Of a DNA stretch of 64,000 nucleotides, positions 15,157 to 25,899 are shown piece after piece. Made by a program: the position numbers and the translations under genes. The stretch lies in the NCBI RefSeq assembly GCF_003726095.1, contig NZ_CP026031.1, forward strand, positions 3,782,001 to 3,846,000. Direction: 5' to 3'. This stretch comes from Niallia circulans. GTDB lineage: Bacteria > Bacillota > Bacilli > Bacillales > Cytobacillaceae. Positions within the stretch are counted from its first letter, which is position 1. Every line of letters begins with the position of its first letter. The notes below the pieces were generated by a model, which worked only from the letters and a program-made list of their open reading frames with translations, ran no database searches and had not been told where the DNA came from.

Positions 15157-16662
15157 TTAAGCAACCTCCTTATTTTTGTCTAGAGCTATTTTCGCATTCC
15201 ATTTTTTTCTGGATAGAAGAACTCCAATAATGATGCTTAGCGCAACCACAAGCACACCGGCAGACAGAATCAATTCTGTTGGATATCCTCCATAATTTTC
15301 TCTTAAGTTTTGGCGAATATTATCAAACATCATATAGCCTAGAACAATAGGTGTTATAACACTTAAACAAAATTTCCACCATGCACCAATACGCAAGTCA
15401 GAAATAGCATTCGTATGTGACTGTAATCCGTTTAATCCTCTAAAGAACCATGCAATTAAGATTACTTCTACAAATCCTGCCGTAACAATTCCAAAGTTAT
15501 TAATAAAGTAGTCCACTACATCCAGTAAATATAAACCGCCATTTGTTGCGAAAAGCAGGGAGATAACTGTTGCAGCAATTCCGCTTGTTAATACTGCTTT
15601 TGTTCTTGATACATTAAATTTCTCTTGCACACCTGCTATAAAGGTTTCAACGATTGAAATCATGGATGTCAAACCGGCAAAAACAAGAGAAAGGAAAAAT
15701 AATACCCCAAATAATCCGTTCATACTAGGAAATTCATTGATGATGCTTGGGAAAACCACAAATGCCAGTCCAATTCCACTGCTGACTACATCTTGGACCG
15801 CCACACCTTGTTGGTTAGCCATAAATCCAAGGGCTGCAAAAACACCGATCCCCGCTAATAATTCGAATCCAGAATTTGCAAATGCTGTAATAAACGCATT
15901 ATTATTGATATCTGATTTTTTTGGTAGATAGCTAGAATAAGTAATCATGATGGCAAAACCAATCGATAAAGAAAAGAAAATTTGCCCATATGCGGCAATC
16001 CAAACTTTTCCGTCCAAAATCATATCCCAGTTTGGCTTAAAGAAAGCATTCAAGCCTTGGGCAGCTCCATCTAATGTTAAGGCACGAATAACGATTATCA
16101 AAAACATCACAATAAGAACAGGAAGGAATATCCTATTTAATTTTTCAATTCCTTTAGAAACTCCACGATACAATACAAATAACGCTACAACCCATACAAA
16201 AAGTACTGGAATGACAATACCAGGAACTAACCCGCCAATCGTTCCAGCTGTATCTGCTCTCTTTAAAACATCATTGAAAAAGAAACTTTCCGGATTTGAA
16301 CCCCATTGGGTCCCAAATGAATAAATAGTGAACTTAATAGCCCATGCGACAATGACAGAATAATAAGTACAGATGACAAAGGCAATTAACAACTGCCACC
16401 AGCCAAGCCACTCTGCCTTTTTATTTAAACGGAATAGAGAAAGTGGTGCGGAACCACGAAATTTTTGTCCGATAGTGAATTCTAATATTAATATTGGGAT
16501 ACCTGCTGTTAAGATCGCAAATAAATAAGGTAAGAAAAATGCTCCTCCCCCATTCTCATAAGCAACTGCTGGAAACCTCCAAATATTTCCTAAACCAACT
16601 GCTGAGCCTACAGCCGCCATGATAAAGCCATAGCGTGACCCCCATTGCTGACGTTGTTCCAT
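15157..16662 (-). CDS. metP: MetP, sodium-dependent NSS-family methionine/alanine importer
   Basis: 501 residues with about eleven to twelve membrane spans and the neurotransmitter:sodium symporter signature at the start: WGSRYGFIMAAVGSAVGLGN then WRFPAVAYENGGGAFFLPY. The unwound TM1 (GSAVGLGNIWRFP) and TM6 region (FFSLSIGFAIMITYSSY) that bind substrate and sodium are intact. The adjacent metS gene supports a MetPS-type role in methionine and alanine uptake. ATG with GGAGGTCATCTT upstream; a TAAACTAT/ATAGTTTA inverted repeat (16678-16710) lies just before the ribosome binding site. Substrate is inferred. Confidence 0.85.
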   Translation of the reverse strand: MEQRQQWGSRYGFIMAAVGSAVGLGNIWRFPAVAYENGGGAFFLPYLFAILTAGIPILILEFTIGQKFRGSAPLSLFRLNKKAEWLGWWQLLIAFVICTYYSVIVAWAIKFTIYSFGTQWGSNPESFFFNDVLKRADTAGTIGGLVPGIVIPVLFVWVVALFVLYRGVSKGIEKLNRIFLPVLIVMFLIIVIRALTLDGAAQGLNAFFKPNWDMILDGKVWIAAYGQIFFSLSIGFAIMITYSSYLPKKSDINNNAFITAFANSGFELLAGIGVFAALGFMANQQGVAVQDVVSSGIGLAFVVFPSIINEFPSMNGLFGVLFFLSLVFAGLTSMISIVETFIAGVQEKFNVSRTKAVLTSGIAATVISLLFATNGGLYLLDVVDYFINNFGIVTAGFVEVILIAWFFRGLNGLQSHTNAISDLRIGAWWKFCLSVITPIVLGYMMFDNIRQNLRENYGGYPTELILSAGVLVVALSIIIGVLLSRKKWNAKIALDKNKEVA

Positions 16663-16842
16663 AAGATGACCTCCGATTAAACTATTTTTTGAAAAGATTC
16701 AGATAGTTTAGTTTTTTGCATTCTATTAATATAGGTGTTATTTGCATGAATGTCAAACTACTTTTTAAAGTTTTTGTCGAAATTTAGGTGGTTATTTTTC
16801 CCACCCTTTTATATAGTAATCATCCGCAGACTGAATAAACTT

Positions 16843-16931
16843 TGCCTTCCATGGGGCGAGCCCTCGTTTGAAGGGAATCTCGAACTATCTCGCAGCTCCC
16901 ATAAGAATCTATGTGTATTCAATCTGCTCCG
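16843..16931. repeat. Degenerate copy of GC-rich palindromic intergenic repeat
   Basis: CTTCCATGGGGCGAGCC, then CTATCTCGCAGCTCCCATA, align with the better-preserved element at 62686-62814 (CTTTCCGTGGGGCTCGCGC and CTGTCTCGCAGATCCCACA). It fills the otherwise noncoding 313 bases between metP and dbpA. The copy is decayed. Confidence 0.65.
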
Positions 16932-16975
16932 TTTTTTTTTAACAATCTTGACTGCGAACTGTTCTAAAGTCTTTG

Positions 16976-18424
16976 TCAGTCCTTCTTTGCTTCATATACC
17001 TTCAAGGATTTCCCTTTTATCGGCGTATTCTTCATCTTTTCGAGCACGATTCGTCCTTTATCATTCAAAATCTCTACATAAGAAAAAGTATCCATGATCG
17101 TAATAATCCCAATATCCTCTGCTGATACCCCATCTATTTTTGCAATTGTTCCAACAAAGTCGACTGCTCGAAGCTTCTTTTTTTTGCCGCCATTAAAGTA
17201 TAATTTCATAATATGCTTATTTAATTTTTCATTTTTTGCCTTTTTAATCGCCGGCTCGATATTCTTTTTTACCTCAAAGTCAGACCGCTTATCGGCAATT
17301 TCCTCCTCTGTAGGAACAGCCATTATAGGAATTTTAAAGCCAATATATTCTTCTATCTCCTGTAAAAACTTCTCTTCAAACGGAGTCATGAAGGTAATGG
17401 CTCTGCCTTTTTTACCTGCCCGTCCAGTCCTTCCAGTACGATGAACATAGCTTTCCTTTTCTAAAGGAATATCATAGTTGATCACATGGGTGATATTATC
17501 AATGTCAATGCCCCTTGCTGCTACGTCTGTCGCAATTAGATAGCGGAATTCTCCTCTTTTAAAATCATTCATAACATCTAGCCTATCTTCCTGTACCATC
17601 CCGCCATGAATTTGATCACAGTTATATCCTAAGTCCGTTAATTGGTCACTCAGCATGTCCACCCTATCTTTTGTCCGACAAAAGATAATACAACTATCAG
17701 GATTTTGTACAATCGTTACGGCTTGAAGAAGAGAGAATTTTTCTTTTTCGTCTACTTTTATAAGCGTATGGTCAATTTTATCGGTAGTCAGTCCATTTGC
17801 CTTGATTTCAATGTCAATAGGTGTTTTCATATACCGTTGCGATAGCTCTTTAACTGCCTCCGGCAACGTTGCTGAAAACAACATAGTTACTCGTTTTTTT
17901 GGTAAAGCCTTGATTATTGCCTCTACCTGTTCAATAAATCCCATGTTTAGCATCTCGTCCGCTTCATCGATCACAAGATAGTTCACTTTTTCTAAGGTCA
18001 ATGTTCCTCTCTCGATATGATCTAATACGCGACCTGGTGTACCAACTACTACATGTGTTTTTTGTTTTAATTCTGTTTTTTGGATGGCAAACGGCTGCTT
18101 TCCATATACAGCTGTTGCTTTAATCCTCTTCAGTCTTCCTATATCAATAAAGTCATCTTTGACTTGAACAGCAAGTTCCCTTGTTGGCGTTAATATTAAC
18201 GCTTGTGGTTTATTCTCTTCCCATTCCACTAATTCACAAATAGGAATTCCATAGGAAGCTGTCTTACCACTTCCGGTTTGAGATTTTACGACGAGATCAA
18301 TCTTCTCTAACACAAGGGGGATAACTTTATTTTGAACCTCTGTTGGATTTTTATATTCTAAACTATCTAGAGCTTTTACTATTTGATTACTTAAATTAAA
18401 TGCATGAAAACCTTTTTCACTCAT
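16976..18424 (-). CDS. dbpA: ATP-dependent RNA helicase DbpA (YxiN-like)
   Basis: 482 residues. The DEAD-box core shows [14 protein letters not shown] (motif I), PTRELAVQV (Ia), [12 protein letters not shown] (II), FSATLP (III), [15 protein letters not shown] (V) and [13 protein letters not shown] (VI). The C-terminal 75 residues form the DbpA RNA-binding domain ([20 protein letters not shown]), which directs this subfamily to hairpin 92 of 23S rRNA during large-subunit assembly. Length and order match YxiN of Bacillus subtilis. Monocistronic. Confidence 0.92.
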   Translation of the reverse strand: MSEKGFHAFNLSNQIVKALDSLEYKNPTEVQNKVIPLVLEKIDLVVKSQTGSGKTASYGIPICELVEWEENKPQALILTPTRELAVQVKDDFIDIGRLKRIKATAVYGKQPFAIQKTELKQKTHVVVGTPGRVLDHIERGTLTLEKVNYLVIDEADEMLNMGFIEQVEAIIKALPKKRVTMLFSATLPEAVKELSQRYMKTPIDIEIKANGLTTDKIDHTLIKVDEKEKFSLLQAVTIVQNPDSCIIFCRTKDRVDMLSDQLTDLGYNCDQIHGGMVQEDRLDVMNDFKRGEFRYLIATDVAARGIDIDNITHVINYDIPLEKESYVHRTGRTGRAGKKGRAITFMTPFEEKFLQEIEEYIGFKIPIMAVPTEEEIADKRSDFEVKKNIEPAIKKAKNEKLNKHIMKLYFNGGKKKKLRAVDFVGTIAKIDGVSAEDIGIITIMDTFSYVEILNDKGRIVLEKMKNTPIKGKSLKVYEAKKD

Positions 18425-18595
18425 AACAAAGCCTCTTTTATTTTGGATTATTCTTTTATTATTTCCGTAAGCTCCTATTATACGCTATTTTTCACTTGAT
18501 TCTCCTTGAATATTTAGAATGACAATTTTAAATGAATATTTTTCTCATTCACTCATCTAAATTTGCTAAATACGCTTGCCGAAATAATAGAAGAA

Positions 18596-18622
18596 GACGA
18601 TCCACTTCATACGTGAATCGTC
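18596..18622 (-). terminator. Terminator of the dlt operon
   Basis: GACGAT-T-CAC pairs with GTG-G-ATCGTC on the minus strand directly after the dltD stop codon, followed by the T-rich TTCTTCTATTATTT. Confidence 0.65.
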
Positions 18623-18628
18623 CTAATG

Positions 18629-19789
18629 CTATTCAAGGAATTTTTGCATATCCTCATTTAAATAAACCCAGCCCTTCCAGCCAATATGAATCGTATCCCT
18701 CATAAAATAGGGATCGTGCTCATGACCGGAATAATCAGCATAAGTAAAGCCGTTATCGCTTATCTGTTTCTTTATACGATTATAATAATCTTGCCGCCCT
18801 TTTTTAGGAAAGCCTGTGTAATCATAATAAGCACCATTAACTGGGATAATAACAAAAAGCGGTTCAGCTTCTGCCTTTTTTAGAATATCAAGCATCAGCT
18901 GAAAATCATCGTACTCCAGCGATTCAGCATAGGAATGACCTTTGTTCTTTCCTTTCATACTCTTCATATAATCATTCTTATGCTTATATACTTTATCATC
19001 AATGTAAAATTGAGAATGCTGTGTCCGTTTTTTGCCATAGGCATCAGCTTGTGCACGTAATTCTTCCCACGTCTTATCCTTCACTTTAGCTGACTGATGT
19101 CGATTGGTTGGTTTATCTTTCAAAAGCGTAAAATATAAATCCTTTTTCTTAAGGATGGATATATACCCCTTTGCAGGAACAGATAACATATTAAACATTG
19201 TCTTTTTGTCTTTTAGATAAGCATCATAAAGTTGATAGAGTATCGTATCGTTCTTGACCGCACTATATGTCATCAGACGCTCCATCAATTTTCGTTTCAC
19301 CTGCTCATCCACATCCTTATTAAATGGAAGCTGGTACGCTTGCAGGGCAGAATAATTTGGTGCAAAATGCTGTTCATCTGTACCATGCTTTACAAACCAT
19401 TGTGGCGATACAATAATGACCATTTGCTTGTTCTTCAATTGAGCAGCATGTGTTGCAAAGTTTAAATCATGAATAATTGACGTCATTCCGCCTTTTCCTA
19501 TTAAATAAGGTGTGAATGGGGCGGAATTCACTTCGAAATAATTGGATGGATGAAATGGATCCCAGCGTGACAACTCCGAAGAGCCATAGATCGGAACATA
19601 GGTCGAACGCTTGAGCATCTCATTTTGCAAATATGTTCCTTGGAACATATTTGGCTCTAAACTGATTGCAGATTCCTCTAACCGATCAGCAGGAACTAGC
19701 TTAGCCAGCCATGATGTGGGTATAAATACAACCCCGGCAAACAGGACCAATGCAAGAATGATTGGTCCAAATAAATATTTCTTCTTCAT
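18629..19789 (-). CDS. dltD: DltD, D-alanine transfer protein
   Basis: 386 residues. One N-terminal membrane anchor (about 5-24) is followed by an extracellular SGNH/GDSL-like domain with the GSSELSR motif at 69-75 (nucleophile serine) and a C-terminal YFMRDTIHIGWKGW holding the Asp-x-x-His pair. DltD passes D-alanine to lipoteichoic acid on the outer face. Its start overlaps the dltC stop by one base (TAATG). Last gene of the operon. Confidence 0.93.
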   Translation of the reverse strand: MKKKYLFGPIILALVLFAGVVFIPTSWLAKLVPADRLEESAISLEPNMFQGTYLQNEMLKRSTYVPIYGSSELSRWDPFHPSNYFEVNSAPFTPYLIGKGGMTSIIHDLNFATHAAQLKNKQMVIIVSPQWFVKHGTDEQHFAPNYSALQAYQLPFNKDVDEQVKRKLMERLMTYSAVKNDTILYQLYDAYLKDKKTMFNMLSVPAKGYISILKKKDLYFTLLKDKPTNRHQSAKVKDKTWEELRAQADAYGKKRTQHSQFYIDDKVYKHKNDYMKSMKGKNKGHSYAESLEYDDFQLMLDILKKAEAEPLFVIIPVNGAYYDYTGFPKKGRQDYYNRIKKQISDNGFTYADYSGHEHDPYFMRDTIHIGWKGWVYLNEDMQKFLE

Positions 19790-20025
19790 TATTTCAGCTC
19801 ATTCAGACGTTCAACGATAGCATTTGGTGTATTCCATGTATCTCGGTCGAACTCTGTAATTGGTACATTGATTTCAAGTTGTTCCTCAAATTTAACAAGT
19901 AATTCTACAGTCCCAAACGAATCGATCAATCCTGAATCGAATAAATCTAAATCAAGCTCTTCTTTCACCACATCATCTTGACAAACTTCTGCAATAACTT
20001 GTAGTACTTTTTCTTTAAAATTCAT
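19789..20025 (-). CDS. dltC: DltC, D-alanyl carrier protein
   Basis: 78 residues, acyl-carrier-protein fold. The phosphopantetheine serine is in GLIDSFGTVELL (about residue 36). It carries D-alanine as a thioester from DltA to the membrane enzyme DltB. Length is standard for DltC. It lies 15 bases after dltB and is coupled to dltD. Confidence 0.95.
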   Translation of the reverse strand: MNFKEKVLQVIAEVCQDDVVKEELDLDLFDSGLIDSFGTVELLVKFEEQLEINVPITEFDRDTWNTPNAIVERLNELK

Positions 20026-20040
20026 ATATAGATCCCCTTT

Positions 20041-21198
20041 TTATTGAAATGGTTTGCCGGAAAACAGATAAAAACCGAAACAAACAACATGGAAAGTAAT
20101 AATGATAGAAACCACTGTCATCGCTTTTCCTGTTGGCCAGCGTTTATGTTTTTTATTCCAAGTCTCGAAGAAATTAAAACCGCTCATCATCAGGGCATGA
20201 TATGCTCCATAAATGATGTATTGAATCTCTAATCCATGCCATACGCCCATCAAAAGGAACAGGAGAATATACCCTAAATTTGAAACGAGCATATTGTTCT
20301 TTATCCATTTTTTCTTCTTTATTAAGAAAACAAAGCGCATAAACACATAATCACGGAACCAAAATGACAAAGACATATGCCATCGATTCCAGAAATCCTT
20401 TATATTACGGCTCATAAATGGCTTATTAAAGTTCTCCGGTGACCGGATACCCATTATATAACTGACTCCGACTGCAAATGCCGTATAGCCGGCAAAGTCG
20501 AAAAATAGGTATAGGCTATAGCTGTACATGTATAGCAGGTGATAAGAAAGCTTACCATCTGAAATATAAGTTAAATTCATGATGAAATATGCATTAATGC
20601 AATAGCCGATTATAAATTTATACAAAAATCCAAGGAAGATTTTGTTAATCCCTTTATAAAGCAGCTCTCTATATTCCTCTGGTGTCCAACGCTTATTCTC
20701 ATCCTTCTCAAATCGACGGAAACGGTCAATCGGCCCAGATGAAATGGTCGGGTAAAATAACATAAAATTAACAAGCTGAAAAATCGAAAGCTGATTTTTA
20801 ATCAATCCATCTCTTGTTTCAATAATAATTTGGACAGCTCGGAATGTCAGATAAGAGATACCTAGAAAACTCGCCCAATTATCCACTGCCAAAATAGGCA
20901 AGACTTTAGATAAAATTAAAGGCAGAATGGATAGAAAGCTTATTACATAAAATATGAGACTACTATTCTTTTCCTGGCGATAATGAATATAGCCTTTTAC
21001 CAATATTACTTGAAGGATAGTGAAAACTACTAATGAGAAAAAGCCTGCATTCCCACTAGAAAAGATAATGGCCAGTACAACAATAGAAACAAATACATTG
21101 TAAAAACGCAGGTTCTTGCCCTTTATACCGAGGATTATCGTCGGCAGTAGCAAGATACCTAAAATAATAAAGAAAAGGAAAGAACTATACGGGGTCAT
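20041..21198 (-). CDS. dltB: DltB, membrane-bound O-acyltransferase
   Basis: 385 residues, multi-span MBOAT protein. The catalytic histidine region is [14 protein letters not shown] near residue 325, and the [11 protein letters not shown] and [14 protein letters not shown] motifs of DltB are present. It moves D-alanine from DltC across the membrane towards DltD. Start and dltA stop overlap by four bases (ATGA). Confidence 0.95.
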   Translation of the reverse strand: MTPYSSFLFFIILGILLLPTIILGIKGKNLRFYNVFVSIVVLAIIFSSGNAGFFSLVVFTILQVILVKGYIHYRQEKNSSLIFYVISFLSILPLILSKVLPILAVDNWASFLGISYLTFRAVQIIIETRDGLIKNQLSIFQLVNFMLFYPTISSGPIDRFRRFEKDENKRWTPEEYRELLYKGINKIFLGFLYKFIIGYCINAYFIMNLTYISDGKLSYHLLYMYSYSLYLFFDFAGYTAFAVGVSYIMGIRSPENFNKPFMSRNIKDFWNRWHMSLSFWFRDYVFMRFVFLIKKKKWIKNNMLVSNLGYILLFLLMGVWHGLEIQYIIYGAYHALMMSGFNFFETWNKKHKRWPTGKAMTVVSIIITFHVVCFGFYLFSGKPFQ

Positions 21199-22697
21199 GC
21201 TAGTACCTCTTCCTTCATCTTCTTACGGTCTACTTTTCCATTTATCGTCATTGGAATAGAAGAATGATACGTAAATTTACGAGGAATCATATATGCTGGT
21301 AAGCGCAAGGCAAGATCCTTACGAATAGCAGCAGTCAGTTTGAATTCCTTATCAAAGTCATGATTCTCTGGAACAACTGCCGCAATCAAGTATTCAATTT
21401 CTTCATTTGGTGCATAAGGAATAATAATGGCAGTCTTAATATATTCAGACTGATTCAGGTGGAATTCAATTTCTTCCAGTTCCATCCGATAGCCATGCAG
21501 CTTAATCTGATAATCCATTCTTCCTTGGCAGTACACCACTCCGTCTTGAATGAACCCTGCGTCTCCGGTACGATATGCATTCATTCCGTTTATCATGCCA
21601 AATGCCTTTTCTGCCAGTTGCGGCTCACCGAGATATCCTTTTGATACACTTGGCCCTGCAAGAATAAGTTCACCTTTTTCTCCTTCTGGGAGCGGATTAT
21701 CTAATTCATCCAAAACGAAAACACGCATATCCGATTTTGGATAGCCTACTGGCAGAGCCTTCTCTTCTGCAAGCAATTCTTCCGTAATTTCAATAGATGT
21801 CACCGCTACTGTTGCCTCTGTAGGTCCATAGGTATTAAAAATTCTCGCTTTCGGGAAGCGCTCCTTCAGCTCCGTGGCTACAGCAAGTGGCAGTACTTCC
21901 CCACAGAAAAGGAATAGTTCAAGCTCTGGAAGCATCTTTTGATTAAAATCTGGGTTAGGAAAACACATTTGCACAAAAGATGGTGTCGATGTCCATATTT
22001 GTATAGACGAATGACTTAAGTTCTCAAACAAAAGCTTCGGTTTATTGCTTACTTCTTTCTCCAGCGTATGAATGGTCCCCCCACTCTGTAAGGCTGGATA
22101 AAAATCCATTACAGACAAATCGAATGAAAAGGGAGCCTGGTTCAAGAATACCTTTCCTTCCCCTAGCGGAAAGTCCCCTGTCATCCAATCGGTAAAGGAT
22201 TGTAGATTCGCTGCAGTTATTTGAACTCCTTTGGGATTTCCAGTACTGCCAGACGTATAAATGATATAAAAAACCTCATCACTTTGGACCCAGTACTCTT
22301 CTCCAATATGTTCTACTTGTTCCAAATTCATTTCTAGCATCTGTAAAACTATAACACCTTCAAAATCCAGCTTGCTAGTTGTCGTATTAATTACCACCCC
22401 AGCGCCAGATTTTTCGACAATAAGACGCACCCGTTCGATTGGAATCGATGTATCTACCGGTATATAAGGATGGCCGGCTTGAACACAAGCGAGAAACGAT
22501 ACCGGCATATCTATTCCCATATGTCCATACACTACAATTGGCGTCTGCCGCTTAAGCTTAATGGCATGTAATAAGCTTGCCAGCCTTCTTGATTTATCCC
22601 AGAGCAATCCATAAGTCAGCATCTGGTCTTCTGTACGATATGCTATCTGTTCTGATTTTTTTACCGCATGCTGCGCAATACGAGTTAAAAGTTTCAT
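21195..22697 (-). CDS. dltA: DltA, D-alanine--D-alanyl carrier protein ligase
   Basis: 500 residues, ANL-superfamily adenylating enzyme. The P-loop is [16 protein letters not shown], with [15 protein letters not shown] and YRTGDAG for ATP and adenylate binding, and the C-terminal lysine in [11 protein letters not shown]. It activates D-alanine and loads DltC in the cytoplasm. First of the four classical dlt genes, preceded by dltX; the ATG follows AAATGGAGAAG. Confidence 0.96.
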   Translation of the reverse strand: MKLLTRIAQHAVKKSEQIAYRTEDQMLTYGLLWDKSRRLASLLHAIKLKRQTPIVVYGHMGIDMPVSFLACVQAGHPYIPVDTSIPIERVRLIVEKSGAGVVINTTTSKLDFEGVIVLQMLEMNLEQVEHIGEEYWVQSDEVFYIIYTSGSTGNPKGVQITAANLQSFTDWMTGDFPLGEGKVFLNQAPFSFDLSVMDFYPALQSGGTIHTLEKEVSNKPKLLFENLSHSSIQIWTSTPSFVQMCFPNPDFNQKMLPELELFLFCGEVLPLAVATELKERFPKARIFNTYGPTEATVAVTSIEITEELLAEEKALPVGYPKSDMRVFVLDELDNPLPEGEKGELILAGPSVSKGYLGEPQLAEKAFGMINGMNAYRTGDAGFIQDGVVYCQGRMDYQIKLHGYRMELEEIEFHLNQSEYIKTAIIIPYAPNEEIEYLIAAVVPENHDFDKEFKLTAAIRKDLALRLPAYMIPRKFTYHSSIPMTINGKVDRKKMKEEVLA

Positions 22698-22714
22698 TTT
22701 ATTATCTTCTCCAT

Positions 22715-22861
22715 TTAGAAATCATTATAAATATAGTTGCCTGTATTGGCCGTATGGAAGCCATACAGCAAGAATAAGGTAATGAGGATAGCCAAATAAA
22801 AACAAGTCTGTAAAGCAAACCGGACGCCAGTATGCCTATACAACTGTTTAAGCTTATTCAT
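22715..22861 (-). CDS. dltX: DltX, small membrane protein of the Dlt pathway
   Basis: 48 residues: a basic N-terminus, one membrane span (about 17-33) and the C-terminal signature NYIYNDF, which matches the conserved end of DltX proteins. DltX is encoded just before dltA in many Firmicutes; its C-terminal peptide has been implicated in D-alanine transfer between DltB and DltD. It begins 17 bases after the response-regulator stop with GAAAGGAGAGAAG upstream, so it links the regulator genes to the enzyme genes. Confidence 0.92.
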   Translation of the reverse strand: MNKLKQLYRHTGVRFALQTCFYLAILITLFLLYGFHTANTGNYIYNDF

Positions 22862-22878
22862 CTTCTCTCTCCTTTCTT

Positions 22879-23550
22879 TTATTCAAACTTATAGCCTGTT
22901 CCAATAACAGTCCGGATATGATGGGATTCAAAGCTTAATTTAGCCCTAAGCTTTTTAATATGTGTATCCACAACTCGACTATCACCATCGAAGTCGAATC
23001 CCCATACATGATTCAAAATTGTTTCACGTGAAAGGACATTATTTTTATGCTGAAGTAAGAAAACTAATAATTCATATTCTTTTGGCGTTAATTCGACTTG
23101 TTGACCTGCAAGCTGAAGTTGATGAGACTTAGTATTAACAATTGCCTCACCGAAGCTTATCATATGACCAGTCGGCAGATAATGCTCTTTTGCCCGTTTC
23201 ATTAAGGAATTAGCACGTGCTACTAACACTTTTGGACTGAACGGCTTGGTAACATAATCATCAGCTCCAAGTTCAAAGCCATGGATTTTATCATCATCAC
23301 TGGATTTCGCTGTCAGCAAAATAATGGGTACGCCAGAGCTCATGCGAACCTGCTTGGTAACAGCAAATCCATCCATTTGTGGCATCATAATATCAAGAAT
23401 AACTAAATCAGGATATATGGCATCAAACCAATCTATTGCACTGCTGCCATTATCCGTTTCATACACTTCCCAGCCGTCCTTTTTAAAATAATCAGCTACG
23501 ACTTCTCGAATTCTCACTTCATCCTCGACAAGCAATACTTTCTTCCCCAT
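22879..23550 (-). CDS. OmpR-family response regulator of the dlt cluster (DltR-like role)
   Basis: 223 residues from the ATG at 23550, picked because GGAAGGA lies eight bases upstream; an earlier in-frame TTG would overlap that site. Receiver domain: LLVEDEVRIRE, phospho-Asp in LVILDIMMPQMDGF, Lys in YVTKPFSP. Winged helix: ELTPKEYELLVFLL, DSRVVDTHIKKLRAKL, TVIGTGYKF. It is co-directional with and 17 bases from dltX. By analogy with DltRS of streptococci it probably tunes dlt expression; that is inference from position. Confidence 0.9.
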   Translation of the reverse strand: MGKKVLLVEDEVRIREVVADYFKKDGWEVYETDNGSSAIDWFDAIYPDLVILDIMMPQMDGFAVTKQVRMSSGVPIILLTAKSSDDDKIHGFELGADDYVTKPFSPKVLVARANSLMKRAKEHYLPTGHMISFGEAIVNTKSHQLQLAGQQVELTPKEYELLVFLLQHKNNVLSRETILNHVWGFDFDGDSRVVDTHIKKLRAKLSFESHHIRTVIGTGYKFE

Positions 23551-23626
23551 CGTGAATCTTCCTTCCAATTTAAAGATATTAACAAGGTTATATGTCTTTC
23601 ATGTGTCCTATAAGAAATTATTACCA

Positions 23627-25369
23627 TTAACGAAAGTGAATATAGAAACGTACACCGCCTGGTATGTTTTCTGCTCCATAATGAAAGCCATGCAGGCTGA
23701 GTATTTGCTGAACAATGGCCAATCCTAATCCTGTACCACCAGTCATTCGGCTGCGAGAAGATTCAGCTCGATAGAAACGTTTCCAGATTTTATCCAGCTG
23801 CTCTTCTGGTATCTGTGGACCTGTATTCTCGATTTGAAACACACTGTTACCATTATCTTGATCCAATTCGATACAAATTCTAATGACAGAGTCAGGTTCG
23901 CTGTGGCGGATCGCATTAATAAGAAGATTCTTCATTACTCGTTCCATCCACTCATAATCTGCCAAAATATGCTGTTCATTCTTCGGCATGATTTCAATTT
24001 CCACATTTTTCTCTCTAGCTATACAAAATAGTTTATTTGCCAAATCCTCAATCATTTCACTAAGTAAGAAAGATGTTTTTCGTAGTTTGATTACACCGTT
24101 CTCCAACTTAGCCAAATCCAGCATATTCTTAATCAGCACTTCCATCTTTTCTGATTCCTCAATAATTACTTCTATATAGTGATCCTGTTTATCTGGACTG
24201 ACTCCATCTTGCAGCCCTTCTGCAAAGCTTTTGACAATACTCAAAGGGGTCTTCAGTTCATGGGAAGCATGTTCGAAAAATTCACGCTGCTCCTTCTCCA
24301 TTTGCAGACGCTTTTCCATATCCTCTTTCAGCTTTCCATTGGCTTCTTTCAAACCATTTAATGCAACATCCAAGTTCTGCGCCATAACAAGCATATTGTT
24401 CGCCAGACTCCCTAGCTCATCCTTCTGCTTAATCGGCTTCAGCGATGAGAAGTCTAGATGCACCATTTTTTTTGCCATTTCATTCAGCTTAATCAGTGGT
24501 CTACTAACAAGACGGGAGAAGAATAACGACAATAAAAGGATGAGAATAAAGCCAGCAATTCCGATATATACATAAAATATTCGGAGCGATTCATTGGTAT
24601 CTCTGATTTCTTGAAGAGATGTGACAGAGAACATAATTTGCATTTCTCCGTCTTTCTTGATTGGCTCCATTAATACTAAATAATGTTTTCCACTCCATGA
24701 CTCTACCCAGTCTAACTTTAGGCTTTCTCCTCTGGAAAGCTGCTTTATCTGCTTCTCTTGAAGAGGGAACCATTCCAATAGTGCATCATAGAGAATTCCT
24801 AGCCCTCTACTTGCCACTTTCCCTTTAGGCAGCGAAATACTTTTTACCTTCCCTTTAATGGTCACTTCATTCTCGGCCTGACTTTCCCCAACACTAGAGC
24901 TATTCTTCGTAATAATAGATGGATAAATGACTGAAGAAACTAGAGCATCTGTTTCCCCTTGTACAATCACTGTATCCCCCTTTGCAATATTCAATGCTTG
25001 TACTTGTTTTCCATAATCTGTGATGAGTAATGAAAGTGATACTTCCACAATTTTGCCATCCTCTGTATCCAACATGATATTAAAAGGATCTTGTACCAAC
25101 TGATAACCTTCTGTGTCCACAATCGTCAACGGGCTTTTTGTCTTCTTTATGTAGGACAATGTCTGTTTTGTCAGTTCTGCTTCGCTCCAAGAATTTTGCT
25201 CATATCCTTCTGCTAACTGATGGATATGCTTTGCTGCTTCTTTCGTTTTATGATGTTGATAAAAACGGTCAAAGAATACTAGCTGAAATATCATAATCAT
25301 GACGTAAAACACCAAAAAGAATATAGACGTTACAGCGAATAACTTGACAGTAATACTGCGTTTTCTCAT
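23627..25369 (-). CDS. Sensor histidine kinase of the dlt cluster (DltS-like role)
   Basis: 580 residues. Membrane spans at about 10-33 and 262-286 flank an extracellular sensor region of roughly 225 residues with no recognised domain. Then come HAMP (SRPLIKLNEMAKKM), a short coiled coil, the H box FFEHASHELKTPLS, the N box NLLINAIRHSE and GGTGLGLAIVQQ. First gene of the cluster, 76 bases before the regulator. The large outer domain suits sensing of envelope stress or cationic peptides, but no ligand is evident. Confidence 0.9.
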   Translation of the reverse strand: MRKRSITVKLFAVTSIFFLVFYVMIMIFQLVFFDRFYQHHKTKEAAKHIHQLAEGYEQNSWSEAELTKQTLSYIKKTKSPLTIVDTEGYQLVQDPFNIMLDTEDGKIVEVSLSLLITDYGKQVQALNIAKGDTVIVQGETDALVSSVIYPSIITKNSSSVGESQAENEVTIKGKVKSISLPKGKVASRGLGILYDALLEWFPLQEKQIKQLSRGESLKLDWVESWSGKHYLVLMEPIKKDGEMQIMFSVTSLQEIRDTNESLRIFYVYIGIAGFILILLLSLFFSRLVSRPLIKLNEMAKKMVHLDFSSLKPIKQKDELGSLANNMLVMAQNLDVALNGLKEANGKLKEDMEKRLQMEKEQREFFEHASHELKTPLSIVKSFAEGLQDGVSPDKQDHYIEVIIEESEKMEVLIKNMLDLAKLENGVIKLRKTSFLLSEMIEDLANKLFCIAREKNVEIEIMPKNEQHILADYEWMERVMKNLLINAIRHSEPDSVIRICIELDQDNGNSVFQIENTGPQIPEEQLDKIWKRFYRAESSRSRMTGGTGLGLAIVQQILSLHGFHYGAENIPGGVRFYIHFR

Positions 25370-25406
25370 GTTATACTCCTTTGTTTCATGCGGCAGTTTA
25401 TTCCTA

Positions 25407-25424
25407 ACTTAAACTTAAACTTAA
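25407..25424. repeat. Three tandem ACTTAA units upstream of the dlt-cluster kinase
   Basis: ACTTAA occurs three times without interruption 38 bases before the kinase start. It may be part of a regulator site or simple sequence; no more can be said. Confidence 0.5.
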
Positions 25425-25850
25425 GCTATGGATATGTTTTTTGTGTGTCCACATGTAATCATCCATATATTAACCATTTTTTTCAAGTTAGGGAAGCCAT
25501 TTTTTATCTAGATTTTAATATTAGAATAAAAGAGATTCTCGCCTAAACTAATATGGATTATAGCAAATAACGATATGCAATATTTTAGTGACGTGGATTA
25601 TTTATCCAGCGGAGAACACCTATTTTTTGTACGTAATTATTCGAAAGAGACAAGTGAGGAAAATTAAAAGATGATCTTAAAGTCCTATAGAACCTTAAGA
25701 AAGAGATAACCTAATTGAAAACATGCGCAAAGACTATTTCTGCTTTATCTAAAAGTGGAGAGGTATCCTATTATGTGTTAAATCGAAGATGAAGAGATTT
25801 TATATTATGTATATAATCTAAATTGGCTATTACCTAAAGAAAATTAATCT

Positions 25851-25888
25851 CTAAATATGTATTATTATATTTGATAATACATATTTAG
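25851..25888. promoter_or_regulatory. Perfect 15-bp inverted repeat before the VOC gene
   Basis: CTAAATATGTATTAT (25851-25865) and its exact complement ATAATACATATTTAG (25874-25888) flank eight bases. The right arm runs into the AGGAGGG ribosome binding site of the gene starting at 25900, so it could be an operator or an mRNA hairpin limiting translation. Confidence 0.6.
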
Positions 25889-25899
25889 GAGGGATATAG

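Larger units (their letters stand above)
25370..25899. other. 530-base intergenic region with short repeats
   Basis: The left part should carry the promoter of the sensor kinase/dlt cluster and includes three tandem ACTTAA units (25407-25424). The middle has only short interrupted frames (for example a 30-codon frame from 25575) with no recognisable product; it could be decayed coding DNA. The right end is the 38-base palindrome before the VOC gene. Confidence 0.45.

Noticed and set aside
25575..25740. Run of short frames that could be a decayed gene between the dlt-cluster kinase and the VOC gene
   Set aside because: Several stops in every frame and no recognisable protein family, so a pseudogene call could not be supported.
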